Assembly (NCBI RefSeq): GCF_014681765.1
Contig: NZ_CP061498.1
Span: forward strand, 1,736,001 to 1,800,000
Direction of reading: 5' to 3'
DNA from: Roseicitreum antarcticum
GTDB taxonomy: Bacteria; Pseudomonadota; Alphaproteobacteria; Rhodobacterales; Rhodobacteraceae
DNA length: 64,000 nucleotides
This document shows, in pieces, positions 1-9,113 of the stretch; position 1 is the first letter of the stretch, and every line of letters starts with the position of its first letter. The notes under the pieces were generated by a model. It searched no databases, was not told the DNA's origin, and saw only the letters and a list, made by a program, of their open reading frames with translations. The translations under genes were made by a program, and so were the position numbers.

Positions 1-1
1 G

Positions 2-301
2 GAGAAGGCACCCACCCCCTTCACCTTCGTGCAGGCCGCAGCGTTTCAGTGGATCAACCCCAAGGGCTGGGTGATGGCCGTGGCCCTGTCGGCGCAATTC
101 GTGCGCGCCGACGCGCCCTATCTGACCGCCATGATCGTGACCTTCGCCTTCATCCTCTCGGCGATCACCTCGGCGCTTGGCTGGCTTTTTGCGGGCCATG
201 CGATGCGGCGCTGGCTGTCTTCGCCCGCGCGGTTGCGGGGTTTCAACTATGTGATGGGCGGCACCATCGCACTGGGTGTCATCTATCTGTTAATCAGTTA
301 A
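2..301 (+). CDS. LysE family amino-acid exporter, C-terminal part
   Basis: The frame is open from the left edge, so the N-terminus lies outside the window. About 99 codons remain. The FQWINPKGW segment is the hallmark of the LysE/RhtB exporter family, followed by two hydrophobic helices (MIVTFAFILSAITSALGW and YVMGGTIALGVIYLLIS). LysE-type proteins are inner-membrane exporters of amino acids or related metabolites; the substrate cannot be told from this fragment. The next gene lies 170 bp downstream on the same strand with its own ribosome-binding region, so it is probably a separate unit. Confidence 0.8.
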   Translation, partial: EKAPTPFTFVQAAAFQWINPKGWVMAVALSAQFVRADAPYLTAMIVTFAFILSAITSALGWLFAGHAMRRWLSSPARLRGFNYVMGGTIALGVIYLLIS

Positions 302-471
302 ATACCTCTGATGGCGGCCTTCGGGGTGTCATGCCTCGGCGTATGTACTAAATCCATACCAAAGCCATACGCTTTCCATACCCGGAAAATCGCGATTCGG
401 GACGCCCATAATCGTCTTGCCGAATCGTCTTTCCGGATCGTGGCGCGGACCTGCCCCAAGGATGCCTGACC

Positions 472-2304
472 ATGCATATCTCAAACCTGATCGACGCTTT
501 CCAACCCGCCGCAGGCCCTCCGCCGCGCAAGCTGTGGGGCTTCATTGCCTGGGCCCTGCGCGGGTCATGGCCGGTGCTGGTCGCGGCCGCCATCCTGTCG
601 GCGCTGGCAGGCGTTTTGGAGGTTTTGTCCGCCGTGGTGCTGGGGCAAGTGATCGACGCGGCACTGGCATCAGGGCCCGGGCAGTTCTTTTCAGATAACT
701 GGCTGATATTGCTGGGATTTGCGGTATTCTTCGTGGCATTGCGCCCGCTGTCTTTCGGGCTGGCGGCGGCGGCGAACAACATCGTCGTGGGTCCCAATGT
801 GACCCCGCTTGTGCTGTCGCGCATCAACCGCTGGACACTGGGCCAGCCGGTGACCTTCTTTGACAACGACTTTTCAGGCCGGATCGCACAGAAACAGATG
901 CAAACCGCCCGGGCCGTGACCGATGTGGCCAGCGAATTCATCAATACCGTGGCCTTCGCGGGGGCGTCTCTGGTCGGGTCGGTGGTGCTGTTGCTCAGCA
1001 TCAACCCGTGGGTCGCGGCGTCGCTGGCGGTATGGCTGGTGGGGTACCTCTCGCTCATCCGTCTCTTCCTGCCTGCGGTGCGCAAACGCGCCGCCGCACA
1101 GGCCAGCGCCCGGGCGATGGTGACGGGGCAAGTCGTTGATACCATGACGAATATCAAGACGGTGAAGCTGTTCGCCCATGACCGTTTCGAAGATCGCGCC
1201 GCCCTCAATGCCATGGCCACCTTTCGCGGCCGGGCCATTGAATTTGGCACGGTTCAGGCATGGTTCCGCCTGTCGCTGATGGCCGTCGCAGGGATCTTGC
1301 CGGTGCTGCTGATCGGCGGCACGCTGATCTTGTGGTCGCGCGGCACGGCCAGCGCGGGCGACATCGCAGCGGCGGGCGCAGTGTCGATCCGCATCGCGCA
1401 GATGACCGGATGGGTCAGCTTCGTGCTGATGTCGATCTATGCCAACCTGGGCGAGGTCGAGGACGGCATCAAGACCCTGACCCCGCCCCACAGCCTGACC
1501 GACGCGGTGGACGCCCGTGAACTGGGCCGCGCGCAGGGCGATATCCGGTTTGAAGACGTCAGCTTCGCCTATGGCCGCAACGCGGGCGGGATCGACAAGA
1601 TCAGTTTGCACATCAAACCGGGCGAGAAGATCGGCATCGTTGGCGCCTCGGGCGCGGGGAAATCCACCTTCGTGGCGCTGCTGCTGCGGCTTTATGATAC
1701 CGAGGGCGGTCGCGTCACCATCGACGGGCAAGACCTGCGCGGCCTGACGCAGGAATCCCTGCGGCGCAACATTGCCATGGTCACGCAAGAGACCGCAATG
1801 TTCAACCGCTCGGCCCTCGACAACATCCGCTATGGCAAGCCTGATGCCACGATGGATGACGTCATCGCCGCAGCCCGCGCCGCCGAAGCCCATGAATTCA
1901 TTGGCGATCTGGAAGATCACAGCGGCCGCAAGGGATACGAGGCGCATCTGGGTGAACGCGGTGTGCGGTTGTCCGGCGGGCAGCGGCAGCGCATCGCGCT
2001 GGCCCGGGCGTTTCTGAAAGACGCCCCCGTCCTGGTGCTGGATGAGGCGACGAGCGCGCTCGACAGTGAGGTGGAGGCCGCCGTGCAATCCGCCCTGGGG
2101 CCGCTGATGCGCGGCAAGACGGTGCTGGCCATCGCGCACCGCCTTTCCACCATATCCGAGATGGATCGCATCATCGTGCTTGACGCGGGGCGCATTGTCG
2201 AACAGGGCACCCATAGCGAATTGCTGGAAGCGAACGGGCGGTATGCCCGCTATTGGACCCGGCAATCGGGCGGGTTCATCGACGTGAAAGAGGCGGCAGA
2301 GTGA
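472..2304 (+). CDS. ABC transporter, fused membrane and ATPase domains (exporter type)
   Basis: A 610-residue half-transporter. Residues about 30-330 form a six-helix exporter-type membrane domain, and residues about 350-600 the nucleotide-binding domain. The Walker A motif GASGAGKST is near residue 394, the signature LSGGQRQR near 500 and Walker B VLVLDEATSALD near 520, with the switch His in AIAHRLST. This layout fits the MsbA/multidrug exporter superfamily, which works as a homo- or heterodimer in the inner membrane. No partner half-transporter is adjacent. The stop overlaps the GTG start of the following RNA methyltransferase (GTGA), so the two are co-transcribed, though no functional link is evident. 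The substrate is unknown. Confidence 0.9.
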   Translation: MHISNLIDAFQPAAGPPPRKLWGFIAWALRGSWPVLVAAAILSALAGVLEVLSAVVLGQVIDAALASGPGQFFSDNWLILLGFAVFFVALRPLSFGLAAAANNIVVGPNVTPLVLSRINRWTLGQPVTFFDNDFSGRIAQKQMQTARAVTDVASEFINTVAFAGASLVGSVVLLLSINPWVAASLAVWLVGYLSLIRLFLPAVRKRAAAQASARAMVTGQVVDTMTNIKTVKLFAHDRFEDRAALNAMATFRGRAIEFGTVQAWFRLSLMAVAGILPVLLIGGTLILWSRGTASAGDIAAAGAVSIRIAQMTGWVSFVLMSIYANLGEVEDGIKTLTPPHSLTDAVDARELGRAQGDIRFEDVSFAYGRNAGGIDKISLHIKPGEKIGIVGASGAGKSTFVALLLRLYDTEGGRVTIDGQDLRGLTQESLRRNIAMVTQETAMFNRSALDNIRYGKPDATMDDVIAAARAAEAHEFIGDLEDHSGRKGYEAHLGERGVRLSGGQRQRIALARAFLKDAPVLVLDEATSALDSEVEAAVQSALGPLMRGKTVLAIAHRLSTISEMDRIIVLDAGRIVEQGTHSELLEANGRYARYWTRQSGGFIDVKEAAE

Positions 2305-3539
2305 TCATAACCATCGAACGGCTGGGCCATCTGGGCGACGGCATCGCCAATGTGGCCGGCGAGGGCATCTTTGCCGCGCGCACCCTGCCCGGTGAGGTGA
2401 TCGAGGGCGAGGTCACGGAAAGCCGCATGGCAGCGCCGCGCATCGTCACGCCCTCGGCGGACCGGGTCAGCGCGCCTTGTCGGCATTACAAATCCTGCGG
2501 CGGCTGCGCGTTGCAGCACGCCAGCGACCCTTTCGTGGCCGCGTGGAAGGTGGATGTGGTGCGTCGCGCCCTGACCGCGCAGGGGCTGGATGCGCCGTTC
2601 CGCGCCATCCATACCTCGCCGCCCTATAGTCGGCGACGTGCGACATTGGCGGGGCGACGGCTGAAATCCGGCGCGCTGGTCGGGTTTCACGGCCGCGCCT
2701 CGGGCACCATGACCGCCGTGCCGGACTGTCACCTGCTGGATCCTGCGCTGACGGCTGCCTTTCCATTGCTGGAGGATCTGACCGCACGCTTTGCCTCACG
2801 CAAGGGCGAGATCGCGTTGACCGTGACGCATGCCGCTGCAGGGCTGGACATCGCGGTGACCGGCGGCAAGCCGCTGGATGACGCCTTGCGTGCCGAACTG
2901 GGCGCCTGGGCGGGGGCCAATCCCGTGGCGCGACTGGCCTGGGACGCCGAAATCGTGGCGCAGGCTGCCCCCCCAACGCAACCCTTTGGCCGCGCCCATG
3001 TCGCCCCGCCACCGGGGGCCTTCCTGCAAGCCACCCCGCAGGGCGAAGGCGCGCTACTGGCCGCTGTGCGCGACGCAGTGGGCGATTCACGCCGGGTGGT
3101 GGACCTGTTTGCGGGCAGCGGCACCTTTACGTTGCCACTGGCCGAAACGGCCGAGGTTCTGGCGGTCGAGGGCGAAGCACCCATGCTGGCCGCCCTGGAC
3201 ACCGGCTGGCGGCAGGCGCCGCACCTGCGCCGCGTGACCACCCAGGCACGCGACCTGTTCCGGCGCCCCCTGCTGCCGCCCGAGTTCAAAGGCTATGATG
3301 CCGTGGTCATCGACCCGCCCCGCGCCGGGGCCGAGGCACAGGTGTCCGAGCTTGCCCAGTCGGACATGCCCGTCATCGCCGCCCTGTCGTGCAACCCCGT
3401 CACGTTCGCGCGCGATGCGAAGATATTGATCGATGGCGGCTATGTGCTCAACTGGGTGCAGGTCGTCGATCAATTCCGCTGGTCGCCGCATGTCGAACTT
3501 GCGGCAAGGTTCACCAAGCCCCATATGCCGCGTAACTGA
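2301..3539 (+). CDS. 23S rRNA/tRNA (uracil-5-)-methyltransferase, RumA/TrmA family
   Basis: I chose the GTG at 2301, which overlaps the previous stop; an in-frame ATG at 2253 lies deep inside the upstream gene. The product is 412 residues. It opens with a TRAM-like segment (IERLGHLGDGIANVAGEG), then a cysteine cluster CRHYKSCGGCALQH near residue 60 that matches the [4Fe-4S] site of RlmD/RumA enzymes. A Rossmann SAM site follows (VVDLFAGSGTFTLPLA), then DPPRAG and the catalytic-cysteine motif SCNPVTFARD near residue 363. The family uses SAM to make m5U in RNA. Whether the target is 23S rRNA or tRNA is not decidable here. Confidence 0.9.
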   Translation: MIITIERLGHLGDGIANVAGEGIFAARTLPGEVIEGEVTESRMAAPRIVTPSADRVSAPCRHYKSCGGCALQHASDPFVAAWKVDVVRRALTAQGLDAPFRAIHTSPPYSRRRATLAGRRLKSGALVGFHGRASGTMTAVPDCHLLDPALTAAFPLLEDLTARFASRKGEIALTVTHAAAGLDIAVTGGKPLDDALRAELGAWAGANPVARLAWDAEIVAQAAPPTQPFGRAHVAPPPGAFLQATPQGEGALLAAVRDAVGDSRRVVDLFAGSGTFTLPLAETAEVLAVEGEAPMLAALDTGWRQAPHLRRVTTQARDLFRRPLLPPEFKGYDAVVIDPPRAGAEAQVSELAQSDMPVIAALSCNPVTFARDAKILIDGGYVLNWVQVVDQFRWSPHVELAARFTKPHMPRN

Positions 3540-3562
3540 CCTCCAACCGATAAAGGCCCCCG

Positions 3563-4363
3563 ATGACCAGCCGCGACAGAGTTGCCGCCTTTCTGAACCT
3601 GTCCTGGGTGCGCAATGGCATTATTGCTGTGATTGTTTTCAACGCTGTTTTGCTGGGCATGGAAACCTCCCGCCCGTTGATGGAAAGCATCGGCCCGCTG
3701 ATCATCGCGCTGGACACCGCCTGTCTGGCGATTTTCGTCGCTGAACTGGCGCTGAAATTCTATGCCCAAAGGCTGAGTTTCTTCCGCAACGGCAGGAACA
3801 ACTTCGACTTTCTGATCGTCGGCATCTCACTTGTGCCGGGTGCCCAGACCTTCAGCGTCTTGCGGGCGCTGCGCATCCTGCGGCTGTTGCGCGTCATCTC
3901 GGTCAGCCAAAGCCTGCGGCGCGTGGTCGAAGGCTTCATCAAGGCGCTGCCCGGCATGGGGTCGGTGTTCTTGCTGATGGGGATGCTGTTCTACATCGGC
4001 GCTGTCATGGCGACGAAGCTGTTTTCCAGCAGTTTCCCACAATGGTTCGGCGATCTTGGTAATTCGGGCTATACGCTGTTCCAGATCATGACGCTGGAAT
4101 CGTGGTCCATGGGCATCGTGCGCCCGGTGATGGAGCAATACCCCTACGCATGGGCGTTCTTCGTGCCTTTCATCATGGTGACCACTTTCGCAGTGGTCAA
4201 CCTGCTGGTCGGCCTCATCGTGAACTCGATGCAAGATGCGCATATGGCGGAATCCAACGCCAAGACCGATGAGTACCGCGATGAAGTTCTGGTGCGCCTG
4301 CGCGCCATCGAGGCGCGGCTGAATGCCGCTGACAAAGCCGCGAGTGAGCACGATAACCGCTAG
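3563..4363 (+). CDS. Voltage-gated sodium channel, NaChBac/NavBac type
   Basis: A 266-residue six-helix single-domain ion channel. The voltage-sensor S4 helix is visible as repeated arginines (VLRALRILRLLRVISV, about residues 95-115). The pore carries FQIMTLESWSMG near residue 172-183, matching the bacterial sodium-channel selectivity filter TLESWx. S6 is rich in Phe, Val and Leu, and the tail is a charged, coiled-coil-like stretch (VRLRAIEARLNAADKA) as in the NavBac family, which assembles as tetramers in the inner membrane. It starts 23 bp after the methyltransferase. In marine bacteria such channels have been tied to pH homeostasis, motility and chemotaxis; nothing here shows which role applies. 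Confidence 0.9.
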   Translation: MTSRDRVAAFLNLSWVRNGIIAVIVFNAVLLGMETSRPLMESIGPLIIALDTACLAIFVAELALKFYAQRLSFFRNGRNNFDFLIVGISLVPGAQTFSVLRALRILRLLRVISVSQSLRRVVEGFIKALPGMGSVFLLMGMLFYIGAVMATKLFSSSFPQWFGDLGNSGYTLFQIMTLESWSMGIVRPVMEQYPYAWAFFVPFIMVTTFAVVNLLVGLIVNSMQDAHMAESNAKTDEYRDEVLVRLRAIEARLNAADKAASEHDNR

Positions 4364-4411
4364 GTTTTGCGGCGCAGTTCCGGCATAACGGCCCAAAAAT
4401 AAGGGGCAGTC

Positions 4412-5149
4412 ATGCAATTCTGGCGTGTTATTCTGATGTTCGGGCTCATGGGCGCGCTGGCGTCTTGCAGCCAGTCCAGGTTCCGTACCTACGACGGTCC
4501 CGAAGTGACGGAAATCCGCATCTACAAGGCCGAGCGTCAGATGGAGCTGATGCATCATGACCGTGTACTGCGCAGCTTCCGCGTCGGGCTGGGCCGCGAT
4601 CCGATCGGGCACAAGACCACCCGCGGTGACGGACGCACGCCCGAGGGCCGCTATGTCATCGACCGGCGCAATCCCGAAAGCGCGTTTCACCTTTCCATCG
4701 GCATGTCCTACCCGAACGCGGCCGATCTGGCGCAGGCCGCCGAGCGCGGCGTGGATGCAGGCGGCGACATCTTCATCCACGGGTGGGGCCCCAGGTTCCA
4801 GCGCGCGCGTGGCGACTGGACCGACGGCTGCATCGCCGTCTCTGACCGCGAGATGGAAGATATCTACGCCATGGTCCGTAACGGCACGCCCATCGAGGTC
4901 TTCGCGGCGCGCCCGGTGCCCGAGATCGACAAGGACCACCCGCCGATGGCGCTGCCTGTCCCAGTGCCTGGGGCAGTGATGGGGCCAGTAACGGGGCCAG
5001 CCCCGACGGCGATGCCGGTCTATCCGCTGGAAGCCGTCCCGATGCCCATGACCACGCCGCCTGCGGGCGCGGGCGTGGTGCCGATGCCCCTGCCCGCGCT
5101 GGTGCCTGCGCGCGCGGTTGCTCCCATGGCACGGCCAGCCCCCCGGTAA
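4412..5149 (+). CDS. Lipoprotein L,D-transpeptidase (YkuD domain)
   Basis: A 245-residue protein with a lipoprotein signal: a hydrophobic stretch ending in LASC with the lipobox Cys at 19. The catalytic core spans residues about 30-165 and includes the His motif IFIHGWGPRF and TDGCIAVS with the nucleophile Cys near residue 140, the YkuD signature. Such enzymes make 3-3 cross-links in peptidoglycan or attach proteins to it. The C-terminal 70 residues are almost entirely Pro, Ala, Val and Met and look like a disordered wall-spanning tail. It converges on a second, different L,D-transpeptidase on the other strand 57 bp away. Confidence 0.88.
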   Translation: MQFWRVILMFGLMGALASCSQSRFRTYDGPEVTEIRIYKAERQMELMHHDRVLRSFRVGLGRDPIGHKTTRGDGRTPEGRYVIDRRNPESAFHLSIGMSYPNAADLAQAAERGVDAGGDIFIHGWGPRFQRARGDWTDGCIAVSDREMEDIYAMVRNGTPIEVFAARPVPEIDKDHPPMALPVPVPGAVMGPVTGPAPTAMPVYPLEAVPMPMTTPPAGAGVVPMPLPALVPARAVAPMARPAPR

Positions 5150-5206
5150 CGCGGCCAGCGCCACCCCTGCGCAGACCATACGCATGCGGCAATCTGCAGG
5201 GAGCAA

Positions 5207-5728
5207 TCAACCCCGGACGATCAACCGCGTCCGATAGCCAATACGGTTGGCGATCCATAGAAGATCGTCGCGGCGGAAGGCCACGCAGCCCGCCGTCGGA
5301 TAGCGTGGCCCACGCCACAGATGCACGAAGATCGCCGACCCCCGCCCGCGTTCCGCATACGGCCAGTTGTAATTCGTCAGAAGCACGATGTCATAGAGCG
5401 GATCGGGGCGGCGCAATTTCTCATGGCGGGGCGCATAGGGCGCACGGACCATCAGGTTGTAATCCTCATCCCGTGGATCATCCGACCATAGGTCGCGCGG
5501 CCCGATGGGCAGCGCCCAGTCCGGCAAATCGGCGCGCGCCACCCGATCTGGCCGGTAGAGCAGCCCGACAAAGCCGTGTACGCCGATGGGCGTCGCGCCA
5601 TCCCCCTCGCGCTTGGCCGTGACGAACCCGCCCCGCCCAGTGGCGCAGGGGAAATGACGCCCCCGGAACGACGCGCCCGCGGGCGTCACCACAAGGTCTC
5701 CGAAGCGCGCAGACATCCGGCCCTTCAC
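5207..5728 (-). CDS. L,D-transpeptidase family protein, short form
   Basis: A 173-residue protein with the YkuD-type core: AIFVHLWRGPRYPTAGCVAF places the His and the nucleophile Cys (about residue 148) as in the family. No signal peptide is obvious at the N-terminus, unlike the convergent neighbour, so it is either exported by another route or the start is mis-set. Its start codon overlaps the stop of ribA by 4 bp (5725-5728), so the two are translationally coupled on the minus strand. Known relatives of this short form are annotated as YkuD-domain proteins of unclear specificity. Confidence 0.82.
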   Translation of the reverse strand: MKGRMSARFGDLVVTPAGASFRGRHFPCATGRGGFVTAKREGDGATPIGVHGFVGLLYRPDRVARADLPDWALPIGPRDLWSDDPRDEDYNLMVRAPYAPRHEKLRRPDPLYDIVLLTNYNWPYAERGRGSAIFVHLWRGPRYPTAGCVAFRRDDLLWIANRIGYRTRLIVRG

Positions 5729-6840
5729 AGCAGATGCCCCGATTTGGCCGCCTTGGTCGCCAGATAGGCGCGGTTCTGATCGGTCGCGCCTACCCGCAGC
5801 GGCACGCTTTCGACCACGCGCACGCCTGCGCCGTCCAGCATGGCAACCTTGGCGGGATTGTTGGTCAGAAGGCGCACCGCGCTGAACCCCATGCGCAGCA
5901 AGATTGCCGCGCCGATGCGGAAATCCCGCTCATCATCCTCAAACCCCAGACGGTGGTTGGCCTCCACGGTGTCAAACCCCTGATCTTGCAGCGAATAGGC
6001 GCGCATCTTGTTGGCAAGGCCGATGCCCCGTCCCTCCTGGTTGAGGTACAAAAGCACCCCCGCCCCTGCTGCGCCCATCTGGGACAGGGCGGCGTGCAGC
6101 TGCGGGCCGCAATCGCATTTCAGGCTGCCCAGCACATCGCCGGTGAAACAGGCCGAATGGAGGCGCGCCAGCACCGGCGCGGCGCGGTCGGGTTGCCCGA
6201 TCTCGATGGCATAATGCTCCACCCCGCCATCATCGGGGCGGAAGATATGCACCCGCCCGGCGGCCGAGGCGGCCATGGGCAGGCGCGCGCTGATGACCGG
6301 GTGCAGCGGCGCCGAGCGCAGGCTGTCGGACAGCGCATCCGCCCCGCGCAACAGCGTCAGCCCATGGCGCAGCGCCAGCGCGCCACCGTCGGATACCGTG
6401 ACGGCCACCACTGCGGGCAGCACCTGCGCGGATTTCGCCAGCGCCAGCGCAGCGCGGTGCAGATCGGCGCGGCCAGTCCGCACGGAAACCAGCGGCCCCT
6501 TCATCGGATAGCGCAGGTCATCGGCAGGATCGGCCAGCGCGCGCACCCAATCAGGTCCGGCGTCCCGGGGCAGCGCCACCCGCGCCAGATCGCCATCATA
6601 GGGCCGCGCCTTCAGCGTCGTCGCCCGGTGCGCGGTGATCGCCAGCACGACTTCGCCGCCCAGATCACGCAGATCTTGCAGGCGCGTGGCAGTCAGAAGC
6701 TCTGCCGCGATGCAGATAATGGCTTGGGCTTGGGCTTGGGCTTCGCCCCCGGCGCCTCCGGTCAGGACAATCGGCACGCCCAACCGAAGATCGGCGCGGG
6801 CGCGGTTCAGTTGCTCAACGGGGGAAGGGGTCAGGGTCAT
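5725..6840 (-). CDS. ribA: GTP cyclohydrolase II (riboflavin synthesis)
   Basis: A 371-residue protein. The C-terminal half (about 155-365) is the GTP cyclohydrolase II domain: zinc-binding cysteines in LHSACFTGDVLGSLKCDCG, the catalytic segment NQEGRGIGLANKMRAY and the conserved DTVEANHRLGF. The enzyme converts GTP to 2,5-diamino-6-ribosylamino-4(3H)-pyrimidinone 5'-phosphate, the first step of the riboflavin branch. The N-terminal half (about 1-150) is an extension seen in many alphaproteobacterial RibA proteins. It does not show the usual acidic active site of DHBP synthase, so I do not call it bifunctional. The downstream L,D-transpeptidase overlaps it by 4 bp. Confidence 0.9.
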   Translation of the reverse strand: MTLTPSPVEQLNRARADLRLGVPIVLTGGAGGEAQAQAQAIICIAAELLTATRLQDLRDLGGEVVLAITAHRATTLKARPYDGDLARVALPRDAGPDWVRALADPADDLRYPMKGPLVSVRTGRADLHRAALALAKSAQVLPAVVAVTVSDGGALALRHGLTLLRGADALSDSLRSAPLHPVISARLPMAASAAGRVHIFRPDDGGVEHYAIEIGQPDRAAPVLARLHSACFTGDVLGSLKCDCGPQLHAALSQMGAAGAGVLLYLNQEGRGIGLANKMRAYSLQDQGFDTVEANHRLGFEDDERDFRIGAAILLRMGFSAVRLLTNNPAKVAMLDGAGVRVVESVPLRVGATDQNRAYLATKAAKSGHLL

Positions 6841-6997
6841 GCGTCGGCACCTTGTTTGTCCAGCTTATGTACCGCCCCTGCGACGGAATTGAAACAATCC
6901 ACCGCCCTGCGACACGTCCGCGTGAGACCTTTGTTGCAATTCTTGCAGGTCCTACCCCGCGCACGCATCTGTGAGCCAGTAGCAAGAGGAATTTACC

Positions 6998-7684
6998 ATG
7001 GCGAAAGTGAACAAGATACTTCTGGTCGATGACGATGACGATCTGCGCGAAGCGCTGTCCGAGCAACTGGTCACCACCGAAGATTTCGATGTGTTCGAGG
7101 CCGCAAACGGCGCCGAGGCGATGGAGCAGATCAAGGCGGGCCAGTTCGACCTGGCGATCTTGGATGTAGGCCTGCCCGACACCGACGGACGTGAGCTGTG
7201 CAAACGTCTGCGAAAGGCGGGGGTCAAGTGTCCCATCCTGATGCTGACCGGGCATGATTCCGATGCCGATACCATCTTGGGTCTGGACGCGGGCGCCAAT
7301 GATTATGTGACCAAGCCGTTCAAGTTTCCGGTCCTGCTGGCGCGCATCCGCGCCCAACTGCGCCAGCATGAACAATCCGAAAACGCGATTTTCCAACTAG
7401 GGCCGTATCAGTTCAAACCGGCGATGAAGCTTTTGGTCGATGAGACGGACCGCAAGATCCGCCTGACCGAGAAAGAGACCAACATCCTGAAGTTCCTGTA
7501 TCGCGCGCCTGATGGTGTTGTCGCGCGCGACGTGCTCTTGCACGAGGTTTGGGGGTATAATGCAGGGGTGACCACGCATACGCTGGAAACCCATATCTAC
7601 CGTCTCCGCCAGAAGATCGAGCCTGACCCGTCGAATGCGCAGCTTCTGGTCACGGAGTCGGGCGGCTACAAGCTGGTGTCCTGA
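6998..7684 (+). CDS. OmpR/PhoB-type response regulator
   Basis: A 228-residue two-domain regulator. The receiver domain (about 5-120) has the acidic pocket LLVDDDDD, the phospho-acceptor Asp near 56 in AILDVGLPD, the switch Thr in MLTGHD and the Lys in VTKPF. The C-terminal winged helix (about 135-228) ends in THTLETHIYRLRQKIEPDP, the OmpR-type recognition helix. No histidine kinase is adjacent, so it is an orphan here. The start is preceded by AGAGGAAT at a good distance. The target genes are unknown. Confidence 0.9.
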   Translation: MAKVNKILLVDDDDDLREALSEQLVTTEDFDVFEAANGAEAMEQIKAGQFDLAILDVGLPDTDGRELCKRLRKAGVKCPILMLTGHDSDADTILGLDAGANDYVTKPFKFPVLLARIRAQLRQHEQSENAIFQLGPYQFKPAMKLLVDETDRKIRLTEKETNILKFLYRAPDGVVARDVLLHEVWGYNAGVTTHTLETHIYRLRQKIEPDPSNAQLLVTESGGYKLVS

Positions 7685-7854
7685 AGGGGCGGGAGAAAAC
7701 CGAATTGAGTGTGCATGGTGGGGCCTGCGGCGGGTCGGCCCCACTGTTGCGGCTGGGGAAAAAGGCTGTTGCCCCGGCGGAAATTGCCTTTACCCTGAGT
7801 TAGCCATTATACCATACCTTGGGGCGTCTTGGCGCGCTTTCTGGGAGAGACGGC

Positions 7855-8754
7855 ATGGCATTTTTCAACTTTCTCAGCGGTCGGGAGCATTATGACGACC
7901 GCGCCGTCGCACGGATGAACCGGCGCCATGACTTTCTGGTCACGCCCTATGCCGCCGACCTGCAAGGCGCGCGCGTTCTGGACATTGCCGCGCATGACGG
8001 CAGGTGGAGCTATGCGCTGGCCGGCGCCGGGGCGACATCGGTCCATGGGGTCGAGGCGCGGGCCGAAACGGTGGCACAGTTTGACGACTTCCCCGATACG
8101 CCGTTCAAGGCCAACGTCTCGCTCACAACCGAGGACCTGTTCGACCACCTGGACCGGCTGGTAGCGTCAGGCGCCACCTATGATGTGGTCGCGCTGTATG
8201 GGATCATGTATCATGTGATGGATCATTTCCGCATCCTTCGCCAGGTCCGCGCATTGCAGCCCCGTCTGGTCATCATCGACGGAGAGTTCGTGCGCACGGA
8301 AAACCCGTTCATCCATGTGGCGTATGAGAAGACGGACAAAAGCCTCAATGCCGCTCCTCAGGTGGACGGGCAGACCACTGCGATTGTGGGGACGCCCAGC
8401 GTGGGCGCGCTGAACCGCATGGCGCAGGCGCTGGGGTTTGATGTCGCATGGTCGCCTTGGCTGACGCTGCCCGACGATCAGCGGCGGGGCGTTTGGGATT
8501 ACTTCCGCAATGAAACCATCCGGCGCATGACGTGCAGCCTGCGCCCGACAACCGCCGCAGATGGCATCAGCGTCATTGCCGGGGCCGCCGCCGCCGTCGC
8601 CCTGACCAGCGCGACGGACAGCGCCCCCGAACCGGCCACCCCAACCGCGCCCCCAACCGCGCGCCCAACCGCGCCCGAGGCTGGCTCCGAGAATGCGCGA
8701 CGCAGTAAGGTCAGGCTGGCGCAGCGTCCTGCCGCCGTCGAGCCGCCCGCCTAG
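7855..8754 (+). CDS. Class I SAM-dependent methyltransferase
   Basis: I start at the ATG at 7855, 7-8 bases behind GGGAGAG; an upstream in-frame ATG lacks such a site. The 299-residue product has a Rossmann SAM motif (ARVLDIAAHDGRWSYALAGAG) near residues 38-58 and a following acidic residue in GVEARAETV. The last 60 residues are low-complexity Pro/Ala/Thr repeats (ATPTAPPTARPTAPEAG) and probably disordered. The substrate is not recognisable; relatives are annotated only as methyltransferases. It stands alone between the response regulator and the exonuclease. Confidence 0.75.
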   Translation: MAFFNFLSGREHYDDRAVARMNRRHDFLVTPYAADLQGARVLDIAAHDGRWSYALAGAGATSVHGVEARAETVAQFDDFPDTPFKANVSLTTEDLFDHLDRLVASGATYDVVALYGIMYHVMDHFRILRQVRALQPRLVIIDGEFVRTENPFIHVAYEKTDKSLNAAPQVDGQTTAIVGTPSVGALNRMAQALGFDVAWSPWLTLPDDQRRGVWDYFRNETIRRMTCSLRPTTAADGISVIAGAAAAVALTSATDSAPEPATPTAPPTARPTAPEAGSENARRSKVRLAQRPAAVEPPA

Positions 8755-9113
8755 GGCGTGCCCCACCTGCCGCCAACCGCCGGGGGGGTCGTGGCCCAGC
8801 CCGCAGCACCAGCGGCCGGGCGATCCAGCGCCCAGGCGGGCGCGTCCGTTGCGTCACCCGCCGCCACCCAAGACGCGGCACAGTAGCGGCGGGCGACGCG
8901 GCTCCGACGTCAAGCCCCCACCGACCATGCGTGGACGCGCCCGCCGCCCGTGCATGCGCAATACGCCCCCCCCGGCGGGGATGGGACGCTTCGTGATGTT
9001 TCGCCTTTTGTGTCTGAAACCGGGCGGTTCTTCTGGCCCCCGGTTCGTCCGCCCCTGTTCTTTCCGCGCGAAATATGTTTTGCCGAGGGCAGGCAACCGA
9101 CCCGGGGGACAGT
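8755..9113. other. Intergenic region, no gene seen
   Basis: A very GC-rich 359-bp stretch with C- and G-runs between the methyltransferase and exonuclease III. Reading frames here are shadows with no recognisable domain and no ribosome-binding site. The last 40 bases hold the exonuclease leader with CGGGGGAC before its ATG. Confidence 0.5.

Noticed and set aside
5725-6840. Bifunctional RibBA (DHBP synthase plus GTP cyclohydrolase II)
   Set aside because: The N-terminal half lacks the acidic DHBP synthase signature, so only the cyclohydrolase II function is supported.
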